Source of the DNA: Notolepis coatsorum
Taxonomy: Eukaryota > Chordata > Actinopteri > Aulopiformes > Paralepididae
Direction: 5' to 3'
NCBI GenBank assembly: GCA_963971535.1
Contig: OZ020592.1
Location: 58,333,464 to 58,397,463, forward strand
DNA: 64,000 nucleotides
Part shown: positions 19,447 to 29,217 of the stretch, in pieces
How the letters are laid out: each line of letters begins with the position of its first letter
Position numbering within the stretch: position 1 is the stretch's first letter
Notes under the pieces: generated by a model
The model's input: only the letters and a program-made list of their open reading frames with translations
Told to the model about the DNA's origin: nothing
Databases searched by the model: none
Made by a program: the position numbers and the translations under genes

Positions 19447-20289
19447 ATGTGTGCTGAGGACCCACAATGCAACACAACAACTTCAAGATAAAATGCATCA
19501 CATACAAAACAAAATAAAATATAAATAGCCATGGCTGTGTCCCAAGTTTAACATAATTGAACTATAATAAAGTATTTGTTAACACTGTTACATGTATATG
19601 GTGAGGCGATTAGGGTTATACAGTAGGTATAGTGTGATTTGTTTGTATTTTTGTACCTGAATTATATTTTGTTTTTAAATGGAAAATAAAAAAGGTTAAT
19701 GAGTAACTTATTGATTTGTAATTTCTTTTGACATTATTCCTAATTAAGGGGATTGTGTTGTGTTTTGATTGATTAACCATCTTGATCAAAAGTGTGTGGG
19801 TCTATTCTTTTTCTCATTATACTATCCACTGAACTGTTTTATGTGTACAACCTCAATCTTTAGAACATTTTACGAGCATCTTTAATATTGCAGGTTGAGA
19901 ATCGCGTAAAGCATTTTTGATAAATATTTGCTGCATATCATGGTATAAATTCACATTCAAGTATACTAATGCACCAATATTTGACTCAGATGTTTAGGTA
20001 CATGGGTAAATGTCCATTTCAGAGAGATTTTGTCTTCCCAACCAATTTCAAATGTTTCGTTTTTTTGTCATTTCCATACATATACCTTTATGGCCCAGAC
20101 TAAATTCGGCAGGATATCTTGCGGATAACTTTTAACCCAATGTCCATGATAGTATTGTTGTCTATGGAAAAATGCATTCAGAATGTAGTTCAGGCTTCAC
20201 CTTATGGCCTATAGGCAAGTGCCTTTACCTCAAGACGACCGAGACACACTTTCCGATAGCCTCATCCTAACCACACTGTTACCTTAAAC
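19447..20289. other. No gene seen
   Basis: AT-rich sequence without supported coding frames, clear repeats or element ends. Confidence 0.4.
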
Positions 20290-21405
20290 CAGGGGTGTCA
20301 AACTCATTTTCACAGAGGGCCACATCAGCATTATGGTTGCCCTCAAAGGGCCAAAGACCGTATAAATGTTAATGTAATGTAAAATAAATGTAGCTACTCA
20401 TTTACATATTGTTAAACATGTTGTTTCTGTATTTATTACTTATTCAAGTTATACATATTGCATATGCATTTGCATAGATGTAAAAATATATGTTAGCTTA
20501 TGTTATTTTAACAAATAATTTTAGTTTATCAGAACCCCATATTACTCCATCAATCAATGATCAAACCATTCAAGTAAATAACAAAGAAGAATATCATCAA
20601 ATACAAGCTATGACATTAAGTTTGTTCAAAACCTTTTTGTCACAGTCAAGAGGGGCAGAACTAACAACTGTGAGCTGCAAAGAACGCGTGGGACAGATGT
20701 AGCAGATGTTACAAAAACAAATGGCTGCACACAACCTTGCAGAGGCCATACATCCAACTAATGGAAGATAGTTTAATTAACTTTAATTAACAGATTGCAG
20801 AATGGGTACAGTACAGTACAGCTCAATACACACAATTGTTAAGGGGATGCAGACCAGAGAAAGACTTTCGACTTGTTTACATCAGGGTCCCCCATTTTCA
20901 ATTCGTAATGAAATTGCTATTATGTGTCTGCATGAACACACAACTGTAACTGTACTCAAAAATAACAAAATAAGGGTTGTCTCAGTTCACAACTATATTG
21001 GTCAAGTTTTGGGTGGGACTTGTTTGCGTCCCTACAGCTTCTTATTCAATTGAGCGAGATGCTCGGCTATGTCACACAGCCAGCTTGCATCTGACAGTTC
21101 AGACAATATTTCTTCAACCCTTTGTTACCTATTCCGCCTGGATCTTTTTTGTATTTTGGGCTGTAAAATTGTCAAAGTATGTCTGAGGAGTAAGTGCTTT
21201 TGGCTTTTTTCCTTTGTTACTTCATCAATACCTCAGATGTTCAACACACATGTATGTGTAAGAATGTGTAATAACTAAGGCTGTCAAAGCTTTATTAACG
21301 CATTAACCCACAATTATTTTAACGCTGCTATTTTTTAACCCAAGATTAATGTTAAAAAAAATGTTTTTTCTTTTTTTTTACCAGAGCTCTTGGGGGGCCA
21401 CATCA
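20290..21405. mobile_element. Broken hAT (Charlie-like) element
   Basis: It begins CAGGGGTGTCAAACTCATTT followed by ACAGAGGGCCACATC, the classic left end of a vertebrate hAT group. GGGGGGCCACATCAAAT near 21390 looks like the matching inner right end, but it is cut by a (CT)n run. Inside lie a retroposon tail (20788-20900) and, from 21284, the end GGCTGTCAAAGCTTTATTAA of another hAT-like MITE. Confidence 0.6.
20788..20900 (-). repeat. Retroposon 3' end, (ATCA)n family
   Basis: CAGATTGCAGAATGGGTACA and TTGTTAAGGGGATGCAGACC, minus orientation of the 39098-39250 copy, ending CATCAGGGTCCCCCATTTTC. Confidence 0.65.
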
Positions 21406-21409
21406 AATC

Positions 21410-21432
21410 TCTCTCTCTCTCTCTCTCTCTTA
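21410..21432. repeat. (CT)n microsatellite
   Basis: A pure CT run after ATCAAAT, interrupting the hAT right end. Confidence 0.9.
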
Positions 21433-21804
21433 ATTTTCACACCTTGGCTACCGTTTCAAGAAAGAAGTGCTGAACAACCAGACCGTCCTTCTACAGTTGT
21501 CTGGTGTCTCCATGGGGTATGGTTGTCTAAAGGGCATAAGGAGGACGAGACAAGTACTGTCTCAGAGCAGTGTCATAAACACTGATGGGTCGGGGGAGGG
21601 GAGGTTCTGCCCGAGGCGAGGAGGAGCAAGCCATTGGGCTGATTAGTGAAACTATTTGTCATGTGTGTAGCTACCAGGAGACACAGGCTGAAAGCCGACA
21701 CCAGGCCTGTATTGATTCTGGAAAGAGTTGCTGAGGCCGAACCTCATTCTGCGACCTGTTATCCATCACTACGTCAGCAAAGACAGACGTGGGGGGCGAG
21801 AGAC

Positions 21805-21975
21805 AGTAAGAGAGAGAGAGAGAGAGATAAATATGTATGAGGGAGAGAAAGACAGAGAGGGGGTGGGGAGAGAGGGAGAGAGAGGTTGGAAAAGGAAGAA
21901 GAAGCCAAGAAAGAGCAGATGAGAGAAATATGCATCTGAGGGAGAGAGACAGAAAGAGAGAGAAACAGAGAGTGG
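21805..21975. repeat. GA-rich simple repeat
   Basis: AGAGAGAG-rich sequence with GGGAGAGA words. The open frames here are artefacts of composition. From 21976 to 22450 I see nothing else that can be supported. Confidence 0.8.
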
Positions 21976-22455
21976 CGGGGTGCTGTCTGGCAGGCAGCCA
22001 AGGGTGATCAGAGTGCAGATTTACAGGAAGGCGTGATGTAGGAGCTGAAAATGGATTACTAACGTAAACAACGTCTTGGACCAGGCACTGGGTAAACGCT
22101 GGATGAGGGGACGATTCATATCCTCCTCCTCCTCCCTCTACTTTCTACCGTAGTCAGAGTATAACCAGAGTGGTTAGTGGATCCTGCTAGCCGGAGCTAA
22201 CATTACAAAACCGTGAGAAGTAACAAAGAGAGTCTCCTGGCAGAAATGGTTGTTTCTAGGAGAGCATCAACCAAATGCCTGAACAATAAAGACAGAATGG
22301 AGAAGGAACAAGGACTCCAAAACTCATAACAATAGTGTTTGTATGCTGAAGTAGGTTACCTTGCTACTTTTCAAGAGACGTTTTTTTATTAAATGTTTTG
22401 CCTTTCTACCTTTTCCAATTTAGTCGTTATGACAATTCCCTCCTGGTCGTTGTGC

Positions 22456-22487
22456 TGCCCTACTGTTGGTCTGTGGAGAGTGTAGAC
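22456..22487. repeat. 32-bp minisatellite, left remnant
   Basis: CCTACTGTTGGTCTGTGGAG then AGTGTAGAC. The same unit continues after the hAT insertion at 33979, so the hAT element landed inside this minisatellite. Confidence 0.85.
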
Positions 22488-22599
22488 CAGGGGTTCTCAA
22501 CCTTTCTGCTGCCAAGGCACCCCTGTGTTCAATAAAATATTCCAGGGCACCCCTACATACGATAAAGACTTTCCCGGTCCTGTTTTTTTTGCTACAATG

Positions 22600-22734
22600 A
22601 TGATACAATGACTCTTTATTTGCCGTGCTGTCGTTGAGATGTTTTGTTGTTTGTTTGTCTTTGTTGCTTGTTGGTGAATCTGCAAATATGAATTGCCCCA
22701 CGCGGGATCAATAAAGTTGTCTGAATCTGAATCT
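22600..22734 (+). repeat. LINE-like tail inserted in hAT copy 2
   Basis: Absent from hAT copy 1. TTGCCCCACGCGGGATCAAT and AAAGTTGTCTGAATCTGAAT form a 3' end with a (TCTGAA)n tail, as in L2/Rex-like retroposons. TGATGA stands on both sides. Confidence 0.7.
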
Positions 22735-22965
22735 GATGACAAAAGTTTTTTTTTAAATACAGAAAAGGATCACTAAACTGCTATCTGTTGCAGCTGCATT
22801 GTTCTCCATAAAAATAGCATATTTGGATAAGTTTGACAATTTCTCAAAAACAGAAAATCATGTATTTTTTTTAAATACAGAAAAGGATCACCAAGTTACC
22901 ATTTCTCAAAAAATATAAATAAATACAGAAAATAAGCACTCGTTCACTCAGTGGACATTTCTAGC

Positions 22966-23277
22966 TCAATGCGAGGTCCGCTGCTGCTGGCTAATAATAC
23001 GGTCAATACGTGGGGAGATCTTTGACAAGGCACCACGCATGTCATCATCAAGGCTCAACTTGGCCCTATATTTTGTTTTCAGAGCTGTCATGGATGAAAA
23101 GCCAGCTTCACACAGATATGTGGGGCTGAATGGTATCAACACCTTAACTGCAGCATCATGAGATACTTGGTACTCAGCACCACACTCTGAAACTAGCTCT
23201 CCAGGTGGTATCAGATGAGATTTCAATGAGTTCTTCCAAGAGTTTGGATGGAGATGTGTCAGGAAGCTTTGTCTCAA
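22966..23277 (-). pseudogene. hAT transposase C-terminal fragment, copy 2
   Basis: It has the same dimerisation-region sequence as 15008-15247 (VLIPFSPTYLCEAGFSSMTA, LSLDDDMRGALSKISPRIDR), slightly longer at its N-terminal side. The remaining transposase is absent. The Gypsy element inserted just downstream, at 23308. Confidence 0.8.
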
Positions 23278-23307
23278 TGTTGTCTGTAAAGTTTTTTTTT
23301 ATCCAGA

Positions 23308-24298
23308 TGTAGCAGAGTGAAGTTGTTATGCTAGAATCATGGACAGAAACTGTTATCTTTCATCTTAAATAAGTAGGCCAAAACGGAAACACTCTTACTT
23401 TGAAGGAACAAAGTGGACCGAGCTCACTCTAGTGTTTTTGGAGGGGTGCCTTGGTTACTAGTTTATATTAATTTCCTCATATTGAGTTATTGATTCTCCA
23501 AACGAAATCCTTTTTGGTCTTTTATAATGGGTTTAGAGAGGATAGGTCATCTTTCCAGTTGAGTAATTGTTGTATAGTAAATACTTTCAACCAATGTACA
23601 AAATGGTTTAGCCGGTTTGTCGACGAGAGACACGCCGGCAGAAGTGATCGCTCTCTTTGAGTTTGTCATGAACGAGAGCAGAGGTACGCCCTTTCGGTTA
23701 TCTAATATCTGGTTTAATTGCTATGTATAACTTGTAAAATTGATTTATGTTTTGGTTTTGGTACTGAAATACCCTGTTGTGTGATGACATTAATTCACCC
23801 TGTGTAAAACAGCCACAGTACCGTTGTGTGCTAACTAGTATTCTGTTTGGCAATCACAGGTGGACTACACGGTGATGATGGTAGCTCACGCCATTGTTTT
23901 GTGTGTGCTGTGTTGGTTCAATAACAGGTATGAACCGTTGTTTTTGTATTTCGGTTTAATTAATGCTTACACACTGTCTTTCATTTCATATTATTTCATA
24001 TGTTTTTGCTGAAGTTGACTTGTACTGAGCTACATGTATTTAATAGTAGCTAACAATTGTTGTAACTGTGGATGGCGCGCTGTTTTGAATGTGCGCGCGC
24101 GCGCGCTCTCTTTGAGTTTGTCATGAACGAGAGCAGAGGTGGACTACACGGTGATGATGGTAGCTCACGCCATGTTTTGTGTGTGCTGTGTTGGTTCAAT
24201 AACAGGAGATCACCAATAAAACAACCATCAATTGAGTACCGTTGTCGGAGTCTACTTCCACCTCACACCAGACACAACGCAGATTGGATCACGCTACA
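23308..24298 (+). mobile_element. Gypsy element 5' LTR (991 bp)
   Basis: TGTAGCAGAGTG ... CACGCTACA with TG/CA ends. CAGA (23304-23307) is duplicated after the 3' LTR (32913-32916), and hAT copy 1 shows the empty site ATCCAGAGTAAC near 15311. It carries an intron-containing copy of two exon-like blocks (23651-23927) and a spliced copy (24106-24205). AATAAA at 24217 is a likely poly(A) signal. TGGTGCCGAGACAACC right after the LTR (from 24302) is the primer-binding site; its first 9 bases fit the 3' end of tRNA-Phe. Confidence 0.9.
23684..23859 (+). other. Intron-like segment inside the LTR
   Basis: It begins GTACGCCC after GAGCAGAG and ends GGCAATCACAG before GTGGACTACACGG. In the second copy the two flanks are joined directly at 24138/24139 with this 176-bp segment missing. 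That is what removal of a GT-AG intron would give. The 3' LTR has the same arrangement. Confidence 0.75.
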
Positions 24299-24575
24299 AA
24301 CTGGTGCCGAGACAACCCGGATCAACTGGTCAGCGGAAGCCGACCACCGGTGTTGCTGGAGAGACGTGGAGGCTTCATGTGCGGCCTAGACGCGTGGATG
24401 CTGCCGGCGCGGCCTGGTCACGGGGACGCTGCATTCGCCGTCTGTTCCTGAGGTCTGTTCCTGAGGAGGCTGGAGAGCACTGAATCCTTTGAAAAAGATA
24501 CGGTCTCTCATCAAGTTTATTGATTTTGAGTGTGTTACCTAAAACACGCTGTGAGTATAACGGTAAAAGTACCAT

Positions 24576-26000
24576 TTGATACTGAAAATGACTTTGAACG
24601 TAGGAAACACTCCTACAGGGAACTTGACTGTGGGGAGAGGGAGAGGGGTTCTAAGTTACACACCGGTTATGCAGTCTACTCCGGCGAGTCCAGGTGGTTC
24701 AGGTTCCTCTAGTCCTGGAAGGGGGAGTGTAGAGGGTCACTCTGAGAGAAATGCCCAATCGTTACTTTTCACCCCGGTTGTTCCCTCACCTGGTGAAATT
24801 AACAACACTAGTGTTGAAACATCCCCCAGTCAAATGGCCAATTTGATAAAATCCATTGGGTCAGAAATAGGGGAAGCTATTAGAATGACGTTAATGCAGA
24901 ACACAATCACGGGAACTTCACCTGTATTAGCTTCTCAAAATCCCCAACCGACGTTCCAACCTGATCAATGTGGGAATACTGTGATTGATGCATCCAAAAT
25001 GAATCTTGTGTTACGTTCAGATGCAAATGCCCCCCCCTATTTTAGAGGTGACAGCACAGATAAGTGCTCTGTTTTTGAGTGGGAGGAACTCATGAGGACG
25101 TATATCAGAAAGAAAAATAACTGTACTGGAGCTGAACAAGTTGAGGAGGTTATGAACAAGCTAATGGGGAGGGCCCGGGACGTTACCAAAGTATGGATGC
25201 GTAGCAACTCAACTGTCAGTGAGGTGGGTGTTATTTTTAGCATTCTGAGACAACATTTTGGTGATATTATTCACTCAGATCTTCCATTAGCTGACTTCTA
25301 TGCAGTCAAAGCATATGCAAGCGAGAATCCTCTTGACTATTGGATTAGGCTTAACAAAGCAGCAGAAGCCACAGAGCAGTGTCTTCTTAGTAAGGGGGAA
25401 TCTCAGACTAGCCTGAGCCAGCATCTAGTTCTCATGTTCATCCGTAACTGTCCCGATAAGGAGTTGTCTTTAGTGTTCAAAAGTAAGCCATCTCGTGAGT
25501 GGACAGCAGGTGAGGTGCAGGGACATTTGGATGAATATTTGAGAGAACATAGAGCGAGTCGAGGTCGGTTGACACAACATGTGGTCGCCATTGAGTCATC
25601 ACAGGAGAGGGTGGTTGTTAATCACGAACAAAGCGTGTCACCTATGGCTGTCAGTAGTCCAGAGCTAGAGCAGCTGTCGTCTGTATCTGAGAATAACACA
25701 ATGGATAGAGTTTTGAGAGTGTTAGAAATGGCTTTAGGCAACAACACTCAGTCTGTACAAAATGGCCCTTATGTACAAAATGGCCCTTATGTACAAAATG
25801 GCCCCCATAAACAGTTCCCCAAACATTCTCAAGAATGTCAGGTTTGTGGCAGTTTGGAGCACAACACTAGGACGCACTGTAGGACGCACAGGCTGTGTTT
25901 CAAGTGTCTGGGTCCAGGGCATATTGGTATCTATTGTGGGCAGACCACTCTTAGACAGCCCCCTGGTCAGAGACAGGCTGGTCCTCCTCCGGAAAACTAG
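24576..26000 (+). CDS. gag: Gypsy Gag protein
   Basis: The frame spans 474 codons; the first true ATG codon choice is uncertain (24576 or 24588). The N-terminal 100 residues are polar and S/P/T-rich. The middle (about 145-330) is the capsid-like region with WEELMRTYIRKKN and LADFYAVKAYASENPLDYW. The C-terminus has a Cys/His cluster ending in a clear CCHC knuckle CFKCLGPGHIGIYC (near residue 440). A short repeat (YVQNGP three times) precedes it. Gag forms the particle that packages the element RNA. Pol follows 26 bp after the stop in a different frame, so expression probably involves frameshifting or re-initiation, which is not resolved here. Confidence 0.9.
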   Translation: MILKMTLNVGNTPTGNLTVGRGRGVLSYTPVMQSTPASPGGSGSSSPGRGSVEGHSERNAQSLLFTPVVPSPGEINNTSVETSPSQMANLIKSIGSEIGEAIRMTLMQNTITGTSPVLASQNPQPTFQPDQCGNTVIDASKMNLVLRSDANAPPYFRGDSTDKCSVFEWEELMRTYIRKKNNCTGAEQVEEVMNKLMGRARDVTKVWMRSNSTVSEVGVIFSILRQHFGDIIHSDLPLADFYAVKAYASENPLDYWIRLNKAAEATEQCLLSKGESQTSLSQHLVLMFIRNCPDKELSLVFKSKPSREWTAGEVQGHLDEYLREHRASRGRLTQHVVAIESSQERVVVNHEQSVSPMAVSSPELEQLSSVSENNTMDRVLRVLEMALGNNTQSVQNGPYVQNGPYVQNGPHKQFPKHSQECQVCGSLEHNTRTHCRTHRLCFKCLGPGHIGIYCGQTTLRQPPGQRQAGPPPEN

Positions 26001-26026
26001 CCGGCCCTCATTCAAAGGAGGACAAT

Positions 26027-28806
26027 GTGGGCCCCTATGGTTTTTCCTCCAATTGCAATGATGATATTCAGTCTGTATATACGTCCGTTTGTGAAGCAGC
26101 ACCCAAAGACAAGACAGTAATTATGCAGAATGTGACCAGAACATCCCAAAGTGACAGTTTATTTTTCACCACCGTATTAACAGGAGACAAGGTTGAGTTA
26201 CAGGGGATGTTAGATAGCGGATCCATGGCTACTTCTCTGCGCGCTGATGTGGTTCCTCGGCTGAGGGAGGCAGGAGTAGTGACGGGTGATTTGATATCGA
26301 CTACCAATGTTGTTCTTGTGGGGTGTGGTGGGAAACAGACTAGTCCGGTGGGAACGTGTGAGCTGAAACTTAAGCTTTACGGTTTTGAATACATAGTACC
26401 AGTCTTGATAGTGGAGGGTCAGGTTGATGAGCTCATTATAGGCACCAATGTGATGAAGCCCTTAATCAGACAGTTCAAATCCACGGGGGCCTACTGGCGC
26501 ATATTGGGAAAAGCTGAGTCACCATGTCAGGACGAAAACAGTCAGTTTATCAGGTTCATGGCCAACCTTGAGAGATGGAGGGGGGAGGAAATTCCTGACA
26601 AAGTGGGAACAGTCAAGTTGAAACAGGCCGTAACACTTGAACCGATGAGTGAGCATGTAGTGTGGGGTCGTCTCCCACCCAGGACAAAACTTTCTATGGG
26701 AAGTACTGTTATTGTTGAGCCCAGCGCCTCTCGTTGTGTGCACCGTAACATACTAGTTGGCAGGGTAGTTACACCTCTCTGGGGGGATGGGTGGCTTCCT
26801 GTCAAGATTATAAATCCGACTACCAAAGCTATCACCTTGAGAAGGAATGCGAAAGTGGCTGACGTGTATCCATGCATTGCATTAGAAGATTTTGACAGTG
26901 ATACAAACACGTCAGTCCACCAGAATGCCGGTAGAGTAAGTAGTGGCAGCTCTCATGGCAGTCTTACAGCTAAGAGTTGTGCTAGCAACAATGTAGCTAG
27001 GGGGAATGATAGACTGGCTAGTCTAGGGCTCCAGAACCTGTCAGTTGATGACTGTCAGGTCTCACCAGTCTGGAAAGATAGACTGACTGACCTAATTGAG
27101 AACTATGAGGATGTGTTTTCTAGACACCGGTTGGATTGTGGTGAGGCTAGTGGCTTCTGTCACCGTATCCGACTGACTGACGATCGGCCCTTTCGGTTAC
27201 CTTACCGGAGGCTCTCCCCCGCCCATTACCAAAAGTTGAGAGAGACTCTGAACGAGATGGAGGACAGGGAGATAATTAGGAAGTCGAGTAGCGAGTATTC
27301 ATCCCCCCTTGTTCTTTGTTGGAAAAAGAATGGGGACTTGAGACTGTGCACAGATTTCAGGTGGTTAAACGCTCGCACAGTGAAAGATGCACATCCATTA
27401 CCTCATCAAGCAGATGTACTTGCAGCGTTGGGAGGCAATGCCTTTTTCAGTTCTATGGATTTGACATCCGGATATTACAATGTCCCACTGCATGAGGATG
27501 ATAAGAAATACACTGCGTTCTCCTCTCCTCTCGGTTTACATGAATATAACCGTATGCCCCAGGGGCTTTGTAACAGTCCAGCTACGTTCATGAGAATGAT
27601 GCTCACAATCTTTGGTGATCAGAACTCACTGAGTCTTCTCTGTTATTTAGATGACCTTCTGGTCTTTGGCAAGTCTGAAGAAGAGAGCTTGCAGAGGCTG
27701 GAGATGGTATTTCAGCGTTTACGAGAACACAACCTGAAGTTGTCTCCATCTAAGTGTCAGTTTCTGAGAAAGTCACTGAAGTTTTTGGGACACATTGTTT
27801 CTCGGGAAGGGATAGCCACAGACCCCGATAAGGTGCAGGCTATAGTGGGTGTGACGGAGAGCGATATTATGGAGTCGGATGGGGTCACCCCGTCTGCCAA
27901 TAAGATCCGGTCATTTTTAGGAATGGTGGTGTATTATCAACATTACATTGAGAACTGCTCTGTAGTTGCAAGACCACTGTTTCAGTTGACCACAGGTGTG
28001 AAAAAGCCACGGAGAGGCAAAGTAAAAGGGAAGAGAGCTGCCCCCCTTCGTAGGCTTAGTGCAGCAGACTGGACTGTGGAGTGTAGGGAGGCCTTTGAGG
28101 CGTTAAAAGCCGCATTGGTGGGACAAGCTCTGTTGGCTCACCCTGACTTTTCTCAGCCATTTTTATTGTCTGTAGATGCATCCACTAGTGGACTGGGAGC
28201 TGTGCTTTCACAAGTGCAGGAAGGGTGTAGCACAGCCAGGCCCATAGCTTTTGCTAGTAAATCTTTGAATCATGCTCAGTCTAAATATCCAGCTCATAGG
28301 CTTGAGTTTCTCGCCATGAAATGGGCTATACACGACAAGTTTAGCCATTGGCTGCGAGGACATAAATTTACAGTGTGGACAGATAATAATCCACTTAAGT
28401 ACATCCTCACAAAGCCAAAACTCGATGCGTGCGAGCAGAGATGGGTGGCTAAGCTGGCACCTTTTGATTTTGACATTCAGTACATTCCTGGGCCTAAAAA
28501 TACAGTAGCTGATGCACTGAGCAGGGAGCCTTTTACAAAGCCTAGGGTGATGCACCAGCTGACAAGGACCTCGTATGATGTCTTGTTGCGGGAGGCTAAG
28601 GGTTTGGAGGTGGATGACGTACAGAACATGTTCCGTCTTACCTGTGAGGAACCAGAGGTGAGAAGGGAGGGCCTAGGGTTGTCCACTCAGAGTTCCCTTA
28701 AGGCCAGTGGTGAGGTGGGTAGTGACAGTGGGAGCATATCCCGTGACGAGGTATCTGCTGTACTCCACACACATCGCTGTTGGGAGGATGGCGCAGCTAT
28801 GAGAGC

Positions 28807-28819
<13 letters not shown>
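26027..28819 (+). CDS. pol: Gypsy Pol: protease, reverse transcriptase, RNase H
   Basis: Order: retropepsin-like protease with MLDSGS at residues 61-66; reverse transcriptase with SSMDLTSGYYNVPL, MPQGLCNSPATF and the catalytic YLDD box (DNA near 27643); RNase H with SVDASTSGLGAVL, TDNNPLKYIL and the end DIQYIPGPKNTVADALSR. These are standard Ty3/Gypsy domains. The frame is then cut at about 28805 by a minus-strand retroposon, so the integrase half lies in a separate frame from 29218. The PR-RT-RH part itself has no stop. Gag lies just upstream. The truncation makes this copy unable to make a full Pol. Confidence 0.92.
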
Positions 28820-28838
<19 letters not shown>

Positions 28839-29110
28839 TTTATAAAGCACCTTTCATACATGTCATGTAGCTCAAAGTGCTGTACACAATTATAGGCATA
28901 TATAACGATAAAAGCAATAAAGTCATAGTGATCAGTTAAGATCAATGTTAAAAAAATAATAATAATAATAATAATAATAATAGTAACGTAAAAATGAAAA
29001 TAACGTAAAAACAGTCATTTGCTTACCAGTTTGGGAGAACAGGTCCGCACAAACATTTCCGCTCAGTGGCAACCGGAAGTGCACTAAACCAATGCACTTG
29101 TATGGTAGGT
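28805..29110 (-). mobile_element. Retroposon with (CTTA)n tail inserted in pol
   Basis: It begins with GTAAGTAAG repeats and TATTTATAAAGCACCTTTCA, which on the minus strand is the common AAGGTGCTTTATAAATA LINE tail. An ATAATAATA run lies near 28960. The right edge near 29110 and the target duplication are not fixed. Confidence 0.65.
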
Positions 29111-29217
29111 AGCAATGTTTAGGTCTTATAATGCTAGTGTAGTTACGTTTTTATCAGTGGTCATAGTTGGGTCCATAGTGCTTTACCAAGTCCCATGGAT
29201 CCATCAGTGGCCGTGTA

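Noticed and set aside
21728-22001. Coding frames in the GA-rich stretch
   Set aside because: Low-complexity artefacts with no domain.
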